Position numbers and translations under genes: made by a program. 64,000 nucleotides of DNA from Ciborinia camelliae (taxonomy: Eukaryota > Ascomycota > Leotiomycetes > Helotiales > Sclerotiniaceae), in NCBI GenBank assembly GCA_025890175.1, contig JANPYM010000009.1:1551782-1615781 (forward strand). Direction: 5' to 3'. This document shows, one piece after another, positions 47,496-58,315 of this stretch. The stretch's first letter is position 1. Each line of letters opens with the position of its first letter. The notes beneath the pieces were generated by a model, which saw only the letters and a list, made by a program, of their open reading frames with translations, ran no database searches and was not told where the DNA came from.

Positions 47496-49185
47496 ATGTT
47501 ATCCATTTTCAGACGTTTCTCCCTTATAGTCACTCGAACTCTTCTTTTCTTCGATGTCTCGGCAGTTTTGGCAGTTTCAACAACTGGCAACAGTTCAATT
47601 CAATGTAGTACTCTAGAACGCCTTCTTCCAAAGCAAGTGTCATACCCCTCTAGCACTACCTATATCAGCTCGGTTCTATCCTACTATTTCGTCCAAGAAC
47701 GTCTTTCACCGGCCTGCATAGTCAAACCTAGCTGCACGCAAGACGTATCGACAATACTGATAGCGCTATCAAATATCTACAAAAAGCAACCTAATGCTAC
47801 GTTGTTTTCCATCCGGAGTGGTGGCCATTCTCCGATCGCCGGTGCAGCCAACGATAATGGCGGGGTGACAATCGACCTGACGCTTATGGATACCCTCAGT
47901 CTGAACCGTAATGGCTCAATGGTCTCTGTGGGAGCCGGTTCTATCTGGAGCAACATCTATACTCAATTGGAACAAAGGAACTTGACTGTCCTTGGAGGTC
48001 GTGTAGCTGGAATTGGGGTAGGAGGTTTATTGACAGGAGGTTAGTGCTCAGCTTACATCGATTCATTTTGCTCAGGCTTTAATTTCTAACATGATACAAA
48101 TGCATAAGGCGGAGTTTCATTCTTATCCCCTCAGTATGGTTGGGCTTGCGACGGAATACTGGGCATGGAAGTGGTTCTTGCCGATGGCTCGGTAGTTTAT
48201 GCATAGTCACAAAGTCATTCCGACCTCTTTACTGCTCTTCAAGGAGGCTCGAATAACTTTGGGGTAGTGACTAGATTTGACTTGAAGACTTTTGAACAAA
48301 GGGAACTGCTCGGTGGATTTGTTTTCTACAATTCATCTACAGTTCCGCAACAGCTCGAGGCCTTCAATGACTTTATGAGCCCTGTCAACTTTGACCTCCA
48401 TGCCTCAATCATTCAGGCTTTTGGCTACCAGCAAGGTCTCCAAGCCGTTTCTATGGGCATGGAATACACTTTACCAATTGCGAATACGACCCCGAAAGTG
48501 CTTCAGCCGTTCCTGGAGATCAACCAGCTAGGTAGTACCATGCGCGTTTCCAACATGTTGGATTTCGTAACAGAGGAAGCGGATTTTCAGCCTTTGAATA
48601 CTCGGTATGTCGTATACATTGATTCATGTCAGCGTGTTGCACACGCTAGAAGTCGTCATCTAGGACCACTGGACCAGAAGAAACTTTACTAACACAATTT
48701 AATGCAGAGGAATCTATGTAACCACAACTTTCAGTCCGACCCTCCCTATCTTGACCTCAATCTATGATCTCTGGAATGCAACTACTCCAAGCATCAGCGC
48801 AATTCCATCGATAGGCTACAGTTTAATATATCAACGGCTCCCAGCAACTGTCCCGGGCAACGTCAATTCTTTTAATCTCCCCTCATCCGCAGAGAATCTG
48901 GTATTGGGTTTATTATCCGTTACTTGGGCAAATGAGTCGGATGATGAAACGGTGAATTCAGTGACAACGGCGCTCATGAGTGCAATTGAAGAGAAGACAA
49001 AAGAAGCAGGTGTTTACAATTCTTTCAAGTATTTGAATTATGCAGCCAGTTGGCAGAATCCTTTGGGCTCGTATGGAGATAAAGGAAAAGAGAATTTGTT
49101 GAGTGTGAAGAAGACTTATGATCCGCAAGGCCTGTTTCAAAAAGGGGTTCCTGGTGGGTTCAAGCTGAAAGGACTTGATCAGTAG
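47496..49185 (+). pseudogene. Berberine-bridge-type FAD oxidase, broken by one TAG
   Basis: Three exons (47496-48039, 48109-48604 and 48708-49185) would encode 505 aa. An N-terminal signal-like segment (residues 10-28) suggests secretion. The PCMH FAD fold shows FSIRSGGHSPIAG with the expected FAD-linking His111, then VSVGAGSIWSNIY, GGRVAGIGVGGLLTGGGVSF, SPQYGWACDGILGMEVVLAD and ALQGGSNNFGVVTRFDL. The C-terminal berberine-bridge motif region reads YLNYAASWQNPLGSYGDKGK followed by KKTYDPQGLFQKGVPGG. Codon 214 is TAG (48204-48206), inside an otherwise uninterrupted exon between DGSVVYA and SQSHSDLFTAL, where relatives have an asparagine-type residue. No splice pair removes it, and both exon junctions are intact. 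Recent inactivation, a sequencing error or stop read-through are the options. Confidence 0.82.
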
Positions 49186-49315
49186 TCTTCATAAACACAC
49201 ACAGAAGATAAAATCGTTGTTATGATGTGTAAAATAGTCATGTGTTTATTTTGAGATGTTAGAAAAAGAAAACTTTAGGCCAGTCAAGCATGATCAGATG
49301 TTTATAGTTACTTTT

Positions 49316-51224
49316 TCAAGCCCTACAGGAAATATTGACGAAAACATCATCTCCATCCACTGGGCCCATAATGCCTAAGCAAGGCTTCTTTATCTCCAGA
49401 CGTGGAAATTGTGTCTTAGCCCTTGACTCAAAGCTCTTTTCATGAATATCAAGCCCAATATCTTCTTTATCTATGAGTTGCATATCAAATCTCCACAGAG
49501 CTAAAGCAACACAAGTTAATGCCTCCGCCTTGGCCAGAAATCGCCCCGGGCAGTAAGTTGAACCACCGCCATAAGGTCTGTAGCTCGGGTTTACATTCAG
49601 CTTATAATTGGTCATAAACCTCTCCGGGTGAAATTCACCAGCATCGGCCCCGAAAACTTCATCATTGAGTAGTAACTGCCGATATGGAATGATGACTCTC
49701 CCGCCTGGCTGTAGTTCTTTTCCACCGACGTAAGTAGGAGATGCGACATTGCGAACAGACACAGATGAAGTTATAAGCCTCAAAACTTCGTGGTACAAGG
49801 CGAGAAAATGGGGAGTAGCTGTAGGAACAAATGAATTTGCAAGAGAGTTGGGATCCTGAGATGCGGGAGTTGTCATGATGAGTTTAAGTTCAAGCCGTAT
49901 CTTGGCCAAAAGGCTTGGATTGTGGAGAACATAAGCGAGCATCCAAAATGATACTTTCCAGGCGTTTGCATTTATCCTATTATTGATCAGTCGCTGTGTT
50001 CGATATATTGTGAAAGTGAGGAATATCAACACTTACACCCAATAGATCATCGTAAGATAGGCAGCGATATCAGGCGCTTGAATACCCACAGCTTTCATTT
50101 CAATCTCCAATGCTTCCACGAGCCAGCAGGCACCCGGACGCTGACTGGTGGACATTTCGAAATACCTCGTTAGAGCATTCTGGCCAATAGCTTTTGCAGC
50201 TTTCATATCATTAGACCAAGGAGCAGGAATCTTGTAAGTCAGTTTCCAGCTACTGTCGTCGAAAGAAAAAAAGCTTTCAAAAAGGTCAGGTTCAATTTCA
50301 CGGAGCTTAGGTCCAAAAAAAGAAGTCGTGGCTCCTTCCAGAAGCGCTTCTCTGGTCCACTCAAGGAGCGACACGGTACGGGAATTGGTCCATGGCGTAG
50401 GTAATATAACTTTCGAGGTCATTTTGTCCCAAGTCATAGAACTATGAACGCTGGAGAGAAACACGTGTTGGAGCTTGTCAAGCCGTTGGCCGGGTTGGAG
50501 TTGTTGTCGTATGATAGTTTCGGCAATATGCGCAAGTGGTTTGTTCGGAGGCCAGTTGCCGCCTACTCTATTGAGCTTTTGGGATGAAGGTTCCCACATT
50601 TTTCCTATGGCATGTGGTGTAGCTCCGAACGAAACCATCATATCAGTGATATAATCATCAAATGTCAATTGTTCAGTATTTCTGTATACCTCATTCACGG
50701 CGAAGATGGATGTGATAATGTAGAGAGTTTCTCCTGCTGCAGTGATGGTGAATGGCTCGCGAGTGTTGCGAAAGTAATTTCTAGCTTGATGTTAGAATCC
50801 TTATAGATGTCACGAAAGGAGGTTTTTTGGCGCATAGTACAAGAAGTGATAGACAAACCTGCCATATGCAAACGTGCCGTCGGCGTCATTGAAGAAAGAT
50901 ACGGCATGTCCTGGAGAGCAATCATTAGTTTTTGCTTCATTTTATTCATCTATAATGAAGATATACCCAAGACTATGCCCGCTGAGTCAGTGAACTTGAT
51001 CATTTGTTACATGAATGGATAAACATACACGGTATCCAATATGGTAGGACTTGAGGTCGATTGGGGTATAACCACGGTAAAATGGTAAATGACCAGATTC
51101 TCCAAATTATATAAAGTCCAAATAGACTGAAAACAAGACTGCAGAGCACAGAGATAGTCGTGGTTTGGCCTTGGAAGGCATTTAGATTACTCCAAAACCG
51201 CTCCTCAAATACTCCGGATAACAT
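49316..51224 (-). CDS. Cytochrome P450, second of the group
   Basis: Four exons on the minus strand are proposed: 51224-51029, 50934-50859, 50780-50037 and 49976-49316, giving 558 aa. A membrane anchor (TISVLCSLVFSLFGLYIIW) is followed by the hinge PQVLPYWIP. Then come GHAVSFFNDADGTFAYGR, NTREPFTITAAGETLYIIT and the I-helix IYWVINANAWKVSFWMLAYV. ExxR is EVLR, and the heme loop YRPYGGGSTYCPGRFLA has Tyr in place of the usual first Phe. It belongs to the same broad CYP7/8-like group as the P450 at 45320. The exon 1/2 junction is uncertain: the natural acceptor before GHAVSFF gives the wrong frame, and the only in-frame splice uses an AAG acceptor, adding seven residues (SKTNDCS). Other junctions are clean. 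Confidence 0.85.
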
Positions 51225-51491
51225 TGTCAGGCGAAGAACAAAAGTTGGGCAAAATTCAGTTCGTGAGGTTCAATCTCAATAATGGATATAGGTGCCTATC
51301 ACGTAAATATAGTAGATTTTATACCAAGACCGCGTTCGTGTATTAAAATGATTGAAGAGCAGATAATTCGCACAAGTCACTAGAACAATAAAGAAAAGAT
51401 ACAAAAGCCATGGGACTCTTAGCTCGCTTAAAGAAATAACTACACTGCAATCTATATTGCTAAATCTATCTCGATGCAACATCCATCTCAC

Positions 51492-52850
51492 CTAGGCAGC
51501 CTTTGTTCGCCCATTCTGAACTTCATTACCAACAGAACCCATGTTTTTCACATCAACACCTAGTTTTGCAAGCCCCCAGCGCATGCTATTCTTAGCAGCC
51601 TCATCGACACCGACAAGGGCGTACCAACCAAGTCTCTGCTTTGCCTTGCTTACTTGATAAGTTCTGGTCATACAAAGGTGCTCTAGCTTTGAACGAATCA
51701 AAATTTTAGGCCTTCTCCTTCCCTGGTATACAATCCAGAACCAGTACTCAGTTAGCCAAGCCAGCATAAACAAGATCCACGTAGGAATGACCCATATTGT
51801 TTTCGGCGGATGCCCCGCTGCCGTATAGAACTTGCGCATATAAAACCAGAACGGGGAGGGAAGGTCGTCTGTGATATTGAATGCTTCGCCGCAAATTCGA
51901 GATTTAGGTGGTACTGCATCAATATCTTCATCCCTATCCTTGGTGTAAGCGATGTCCGTCTCTACCTCCGTCAAGAGGGCCTTTGCTGCCAAGACATGAC
52001 CAAAAACCGCATTGCTGACATAAATCGGATCAAACAGAGTTGTATTGTCACCCAATTGCAGAAATGACAACCCGTAGCGTGCTAGTTGCAGGCCAAGCAT
52101 TGTCATATTCTCGTCTCCTTCGCCGTAGATACCTGGGATCCGGATACATGCAGTTCGAAGATGACTGTGGGAGCACTTTCCAGCAAGATGACATAGTTTA
52201 GAAGAAGGATTATTGGCAGCCAACACCAGTGCATCTGCAAGAGCCTTGCTTTCGGTGTAGGGGTTGTATTTGGTAACTGGGCCGTTGAGAATGGGGTGAG
52301 ATTCATCCGCGTTAAAGATTTCACCGTTGACATCGTACTTGTATATGGTCAACGAAGATGTATAGACAAGGGCTACAACTGAAGGTGCGGAAGAGGCGCA
52401 TGCGAGCAAGTTCTTAGTACCTTCCACATTCACCTTCTGATAAGAAAGATGATTGGGTGGATCTTGGTATGGATCGGGAGAGGAGGCATGAAAGATAATA
52501 CGCGGTTGGATATCCTTGAGCAAATTGGTAACTTCTTCAACAGACGTGATATCGCCAGCATAGTACGATGCTTCATGATAACGGTTTTCGCGCGGACTCC
52601 GGCTGAATACAGAAACGTGCTCTACGTTTGAATCATCCAAAAGAGCTTTGACAAGATGATGTCCCATGAATCCACACCCTCCAATGACTAGAACATGACC
52701 TAGTGCCTGACTCTGCATAGCTTGTGCCTCGTGATGGTGGCGGTGGTGGTGGTGGTGGTGATGGTGGTATGGAAAGATTCCACTGACGAGAAAGAATAAG
52801 CAAACATAAGATTGCATGTTATTAGACGGATAAGCGGATGCGGGTTGCAT
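51492..52850 (-). CDS. Erg26/3beta-HSD-like sterol dehydrogenase (extended SDR)
   Basis: A single exon encodes 452 aa from the first Met (52850), or 408 aa from the Met at 52718 that directly precedes the Rossmann fold. The NAD(P) motif is HVLVIGGCGFMGHHLVKALL, with VSVFSRSP at the second strand and YTSSLTIY. The active-site pair YNPYTESK (YxxxK) is followed by ACIRIPGIYGEGDENM. A C-terminal hydrophobic segment (IWVIPTWILFMLAWLTEYWF) fits the membrane-bound 3beta-hydroxysteroid dehydrogenase / C4-decarboxylase family (Erg26, NSDHL). In sterol or triterpenoid pathways such enzymes oxidise the 3-hydroxyl, often with loss of a C4 carboxyl. The upstream extension contains a hydrophobic stretch and a run of His from a CAC repeat, and may be 5' leader. 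It is transcribed in the same direction as the P450 just downstream. A catalytically intact copy is expected. Confidence 0.88.
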   Translation of the reverse strand: MQPASAYPSNNMQSYVCLFFLVSGIFPYHHHHHHHHRHHHEAQAMQSQALGHVLVIGGCGFMGHHLVKALLDDSNVEHVSVFSRSPRENRYHEASYYAGDITSVEEVTNLLKDIQPRIIFHASSPDPYQDPPNHLSYQKVNVEGTKNLLACASSAPSVVALVYTSSLTIYKYDVNGEIFNADESHPILNGPVTKYNPYTESKALADALVLAANNPSSKLCHLAGKCSHSHLRTACIRIPGIYGEGDENMTMLGLQLARYGLSFLQLGDNTTLFDPIYVSNAVFGHVLAAKALLTEVETDIAYTKDRDEDIDAVPPKSRICGEAFNITDDLPSPFWFYMRKFYTAAGHPPKTIWVIPTWILFMLAWLTEYWFWIVYQGRRRPKILIRSKLEHLCMTRTYQVSKAKQRLGWYALVGVDEAAKNSMRWGLAKLGVDVKNMGSVGNEVQNGRTKAA

Positions 52851-53037
52851 GGATATTATTAAATTAAGGCTTACCTGACGTTACCGGCGCTTAATGTGGC
52901 CTGCAAGACACCCCACACATAGTCACCGAATGACAATGTGAGTGGGGGATAGAGACACACCTACCTCGCTTAGCCATCGAAACATCCTGTTTATTACAAA
53001 CTCCCCAAATATTTAGCTTATCATCCTTTTCGGACTA

Positions 53038-54235
53038 GAAATAATCCTCCTCCACATAGTTCCGGTCACGTACAGCAACCTTGACGTGGTGTAACAACAA
53101 ACTTTGATCGTGGTTTTTGAATCTCGAAGTCGTCTCTTGGTCAACCTGAATGTTCAACACAGGTAGAAGGTAAGCAAGCGTAATTTTTGACGTCAAGAGT
53201 ATGGAAGCTCTAGCGTCTGCTACACTGTGGTACATGTCAGTTTAATGTAGCAATGAATCCGAGATGTTACCCACGTTGATGGCCAATTTTCCCCAATGTG
53301 ATGAGGAGGAGAGAAATCCTGAAGGAAATTGGCTGAATTTGCGACTGTAGCCTCTTGCCTATCCACATCTCTCAGAATATCGACTGTTGCAGGCGTTAAA
53401 ATTCTTATCAGAAATGCGCGAGGGGCACGTCCTTGCAAAAATGCGTACTCACAATAGTTCTCTAAAGATTCTTCCAAAACCCTATGCAGCAAAGGTAGAT
53501 TATTCAGACCTTCATATGTGCGCAACTTAGGGTCTCCAATCTCTCGACGTAGCGATTCAAGATCCAGTTGCACACAGGCTTGTACAATTGTGTGAGTAAG
53601 AATCTACATATCCTCGTCAGTACATGACTGTCTGGTATATTTTTGTTTTAGAATCACTAACAAGTAAAGCCTGATTTGATAGCTTGAGCCATGCAGACAG
53701 AATTGCTTCAGCGACAACCGAAGACTTGACCTTTTCTTTACCAGGAGCAACAATTGCGGTCCGCAAGAATTTGGGCTAAATACGATTAGCAGCTTTCTTT
53801 GTGAAATATGGGGTTACAGACCAGTTTTTCTTCTTCTGCTTGCTCTAATGCGAGAGCTAGTCGCTGGATTAATATATGCTTTGCGCGCTCATTTCTAGTA
53901 ACGATGAAATGGACGGTTCTTCCAAGTCAACTCGTGCGCATTCAGAGGTTGTAGAGTCTACTTACGGAGCGATAAAAACGGGCACATATTGTTGCGTATT
54001 GTCAGAAAGCTCCATATCGAGAGCATATCGGATCAGTGACGAGGCGAAATCTTGCTCGCGAGCTTGAAAGGGCAAAATGACAATGAGTAACGGAACAAGT
54101 GAGTGTATGAAAGGGTACGTGAAGAACTGGGCTTACTCACCTATCTGACCAAAAAAGATCGCAGTCGATGCCGCAAAGACCGAGGGTTTTAGCAACGCGC
54201 GTAGATTCACAGATTTCCAACCTGCCCGATTAAAT
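53038..54235 (-). pseudogene. P450-like remnant
   Basis: Disconnected minus-strand pieces suggest a decayed oxidase, most likely a P450. From upstream to downstream: GWKSVNLRALLKPSVFAAST followed by AIFFGQI (about 54230-54145), NERAKHILIQRLALALEQAE (about 53895-53830), PKFLRTAIVAPGKEKV with ILSAWLKLSNQALL (about 53775-53665), VQLDLESLRREIGDP with NLPLLHRVLEESLENY (about 53575-53450; the last part resembles the K-helix but lacks the ExxR arginine), and a C-terminal piece ending DRNYVEEDYF. No cysteine heme loop is found, and no set of splices joins all pieces. I am confident this is not an intact gene, less so about its family. Confidence 0.4.
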
Positions 54236-54530
54236 ATTAAGAAGGGAGGTGATTAAATTGAAGGGGCCAATTATTGCGGAAGACCAGAGTCATCAGACTT
54301 GAGGTGATAAATTCGCATGAGTATAAAAGATTCACGACGTACCATTATAATACCAAATTCTGCCACTGAATGATGATCCACGGCCAGCTTCTGTCAAGAT
54401 GTTTTCTTTAATTGAAGCCTGGAGACCAGGCGCCACATATTCTGATCCATCGGCAATTGAACAGAAGCTGCAGTTTTGAGATGATTTGCACCTGGAATGG
54501 TCATAAGCATGGGATGTCATATTTCGTTGT

Positions 54531-55092
54531 GATCGTGTTTAAATTTACGGCCAGCTCAGTGCATCAAGATTCAGTGGAAGCTTGAAAGTTCGAAGAACAG
54601 AACAAACATGAATGAGTTTCCCAAAACAAACACGGGTTCGAATTGACCGAAAGGCTGACAGCACAAGGATTAAAAATGGGTAGTGTAGGGTTGCGTGCAT
54701 GCATGCATGCATGCATGATATGATAGATACACTCACATTGATTTTCCTACAACAGGATAAAAAATCCGTTTGATATTACAAAAAGCGAGCGAATTGCATT
54801 ATACCAATTCACTGTCACCCTCCCATTCATACTAATTAAGCAGAGTGTAACTTCAAGCTGACTTCTGTCCCAAGGAAAATTATGCTCCTATTCTTGATAA
54901 TCATGGAGAAACCCTGAAGAAATCCTGATGGGAAGAACGGCGCAGCTTAACACACTCTCATGTAGGCAAACCTTTGTACTTTAAATACCTATTGATCCTA
55001 TCTTTGAAATTAAATTTTATCCTCATCGGCTGCTTTACCATATACTCTCAAGTTTACTCTTACAATCAATATTCGGTCGACTTGCTTTTGCG
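54531..55092. other. Intergenic upstream of the SAT4-type gene
   Basis: Contains a (GCAT)n run at about 54695-54716. The region then becomes AT-rich and leader-like. No gene is recognised. Confidence 0.4.
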
Positions 55093-56769
55093 ATGTCCTT
55101 GAACGGAACAACTAATGGGATACCTAACTCTGTCCTGGCCCAGACGCCCATAGCTCCTCCTCCCCTGGGCGTTGTATCAAACTTCGTCGATCCACCAAAT
55201 CGAGGAACAGCTTTCATCATTATAGGAGGGGTCTTACTACCTTTTGTTGCTCTTTTTGTAGGGATACGTTTGGTCACAAAGCTGAGGGTCCTCCATCAAA
55301 TTGCATGGGATGATAGTATGTTTTCTGATTTACTGATTGATTCTTTGAATTTCGAGCAATAATACATGCATCTATAGACTAATTACATGCTATACAGCAT
55401 CATGTTTTGCTTCAACGGTAATAGATCTAATTTTTGCCTTCAAACTATACCAAGTGATTGGAGATTGAAGAAGCTAATATGGTCACAAATCTTACATAGA
55501 TATGTCTAGTTGTTTATTACATCAATCAGGTTCTAGGTACCGACTCCTGGTCCTTTTCCCTTTTTCCTCTCTATACTTGAATGTCGGCTTGATGTCTGAC
55601 CTATTTGACTTCCAATAGGTATCCAGGTTGGGAAGTTCGGTCGTCACGGCTACGATACTTCAGTTCTACAAATTGTTAACCCCTGGTTAGGATGGGTAAG
55701 TGATAGCCCACTTGATATAATTCTAACATTTCAACTTGCCTTCCAAGCTAATCTGTTTGTCCAATATCAGACTGTGTTCACCGAGAACTGGCTCTCGACT
55801 GTCACACTCGGCATAGCCAAACTCACTTTCCTATTGTTCTATCTCACTTTGTTCTCACCCAACCGCATCCTGCGATACATGATATACTTTGGAATGGTTG
55901 TCACGATTCTTGTTTTCCTTGGCTTCACTCTAGCTCAGACCATTCTTCTCGTACCTCATCCAGGTGAAAACTGGCTAGAGATGTATCAAGACCCTCGAGA
56001 GATGGCAGTTTTAAAAATTAGTGTTCCAATCTCAGTGACAAGTTTCATTGTTGATATTTATACCTTCATCATACCAATTGCAGGAGTCTCGGGGCTGAAG
56101 TTAAGTCGAAAGAGGAATATTGGAGTTCTCATGGTTTTTATTACGGGACTATGGTATGTTTATAAGGCCTCCTTCAATGATTTTTTTATTTATTTATCTA
56201 TTCAAGCTATGTATACGCCGAGATATTTGAAGGAGAAACTGACTTCAATTAGCGCTTGTATAGCATCATCACTGAGTATCTACTACAAAACGCGCCTTAC
56301 TACTATTGATTCAGCTTGGGACTCTATTCCTGTTATCATTTGCGCGTAAGTATATACTTCGTTTTGCCTCGTCCATTTATAGCCAGCACTTTCTTACTCC
56401 TTAATCAGCCTGGTAGAAATGTGCATGGGGATAATTTGCTCCTGCATGCCCTCACTCGCCAAGTTTACCTCCCACTACTTTCCTAACTTTTCAATTGTCG
56501 AGTCCGTTCTATCACTGAAGTTATTCACGCGACTTACTACACATTCGAAAAGCAATAGCAGATCCTTTTCGATTGTGAATGCAAGAAAAAGATTGGGTAG
56601 TGAGTCTGACGAGAATTTGAGGAAGAAGGCAAGTGCAAACGGTAGGGAAAGAGAAGTTGAAATGGGCGAGGACACCTTGTTTGAAATAGAAATGGGAGAT
56701 CTCGGAAGGGGACAAAATCAAGTCAAGATCATTTCTGGAAATATGAATGGCCGTACTGATTTAAAGTAG
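55093..56769 (+). CDS. SAT4/rhodopsin-like 7TM fungal membrane protein
   Basis: Seven exons: 55093-55315, 55398-55417, 55500-55536, 55619-55695, 55771-56153, 56253-56345 and 56409-56769. They join in frame to 397 aa. The layout is that of the large fungal integral membrane family (SAT4/DUF with the rhodopsin-like fold). It has a PPNRGTAFIIIGGVLLPFVA first helix, RLVTKLRVLHQIAWDD, VGKFGRHGYDT (relatives have GxGxH), and FTENWLSTVTLGIAKLTFLL before further helices. The SIYYKTRLTTIDSAWDSIPV segment leads into the last helix LVEMCMGIICSCMPSL. The cytosolic tail of about 100 residues is charged. Function of the family is unknown, although members often sit beside secondary-metabolite genes. Two tiny exons (20 and 37 nt) are needed to restore the frame. 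Confidence 0.8.
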
Positions 56770-57451
56770 GCAGTATGTAGTAAGCCAGTTCAAGTGGTCC
56801 AATTCAGTTTGGGGCCTTGTGAGACTGGCTGGGTTGATTCCCCACTGATAATGTTCTCGGTTCGATGCTTTCTTGCCTGCCAGATTAATTGGTTCTATCT
56901 GTCTCCTTTTGTGGTGAGGGGTTACATGACTTTAAGTGGGAGTTGCATAATCAATGAAAGACTTTGCCTTAAAGAAGGGCAATCTTAAAGATTCGATCGG
57001 GCTTTTCTCTGACTTTAAATCACAAATGCACAAACAAGTATCTTCGCCCAAAATTCTAGCAGGTCCTACCTTTGACTTTGAGTGGTCTTCAACGTCTTCT
57101 GGGCAAGGGAAAATCATACTATAAGTCGACGTACTAATGATGATGATTTGTATATAGTTTTGTGATTGATTTAGAGCTGTTTTAATAGATATCCCTTATA
57201 AAATTAGAAAAAAACAAGTTATCTAGTGTCTACGCTGCCCGATGAGAAAGTAGATGGACATGAGAAGGTTATTCGTGTCCATTCTGCTTTGCGGAGATGT
57301 CAGGTAAAATCATTGGTCAATGAGATCGTGTATCGCAAGTGTGTATATACAAGCTAAAAGATTCACGGAGCGGGGTGGCATATCAGAAGGATTCATCTGG
57401 ATATCTTCTGACCCCAGTGCGTCCAATAGTCCGGACTGCAGAACGGATTAA
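56770..57451. other. Intergenic between SAT4-type gene and MITE
   Basis: Short frames without motifs. The last eight bases (CGGATTAA) are the left target-site duplication of the MITE. Confidence 0.45.
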
Positions 57452-57914
57452 TAGACTGCGCATAAAATACCCGCCCCGTACGAGTACCCGCGGGTTATTT
57501 GCCCCGCAGGTTACCCACGAAACCTTCTACCCGCCCCGCAGGGCTCCGTTGGGATTTCAAAATTACCCGCCCCGTACGGGTTATTTGCAAATAATTCATA
57601 AATAATTTATAAATATAATATAAAAATTATGAATAGCTTTAAAAAAATAAGCGAGATCCATAAATAACTCGCAAATCCACAAATAATCCGTATCTCGCAA
57701 ATAAAAATAATCCACAAATCCGCAAATAACCCGTAAATCCGCAAATAACCCGCACTCCGCGAGTAGATGAATTATTTGCAAATTATTTGCAAATAACCCA
57801 TACGGAGCACAAAATACCCATTAGGATTTAACATTACCCGCCCTGCATATAGGTTATTTGCAAATAACCCGCCAGCTTCAATACCCGCCCCGCGGGGCCC
57901 CGTTGCGCAGTCTA
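57452..57914. mobile_element. hAT-like MITE, 463 bp, with 8-bp target duplication
   Basis: The 11-bp terminal inverted repeats match perfectly: TAGACTGCGCA at 57452-57462 and TGCGCAGTCTA at 57904-57914. They are flanked by an identical 8-bp direct repeat CGGATTAA (57444-57451 and 57915-57922). An 8-bp duplication with TAG...CTA ends is the hallmark of the hAT superfamily. The interior has no coding frame; it is made of repeated GGGTTATTTGC / GCAAATAACCC and ACCCGCCCCG modules around an AT-rich centre. It is therefore a non-autonomous element that would need a transposase from elsewhere. The perfect duplication suggests a fairly recent insertion. Confidence 0.87.
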
Positions 57915-58156
57915 CGGATTAAATGACTCGAATTAAACGTTGAGTTGCCTTTTGCTGGTTTTGCTTTTGAAACTGGTTCGCTTACCCCCTGTCTTTTTAC
58001 TTCAACAATCTACTACCCGATGCCCTGCTTTTCCATATTCAAAACATAAGTTGTTTTCTCGTCTTCATCTGCCATAGAATTCGGTGGAGGATATACTACA
58101 TACAGGATTGGGGCACCTTGTAGGATTGATATCCCCATTGTTTGGAGGGTTCTGTG

Positions 58157-58263
58157 TAGACTGTGCAACGGGGCCCCGCGGGGCGGGTATTGAAGCTGAC
58201 GGGTTATTTGCAAATAATCCGCATGCAAAGCAGGTAATGCTAAATTTCAATAAGTACCCCGTG
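58157..58263 (-). mobile_element. Truncated inverted second copy of the MITE
   Basis: This segment starts TAGACTGTGCAACGGGGCCC and matches the reverse complement of the right end of the element at 57452-57914: ends, GC-rich module, GGGTATTGAAGCTG, then GGGTTATTTGCAAATAA. Similarity fades after about 107 bases, and no second terminal repeat is seen. It differs from the first copy mainly by transitions, for example TGCGCA to TGTGCA. Confidence 0.75.
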
Positions 58264-58315
58264 CCCCATACTGTCACGCCAAGGCCCCTGCCTAGTGAAT
58301 GGCAGTCACGCGATC

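Noticed and set aside
45320..51224. Idea that the two P450s are a recent tandem duplicate
   Set aside because: Heme-loop, I-helix and intron positions differ clearly; they share only a broad group.
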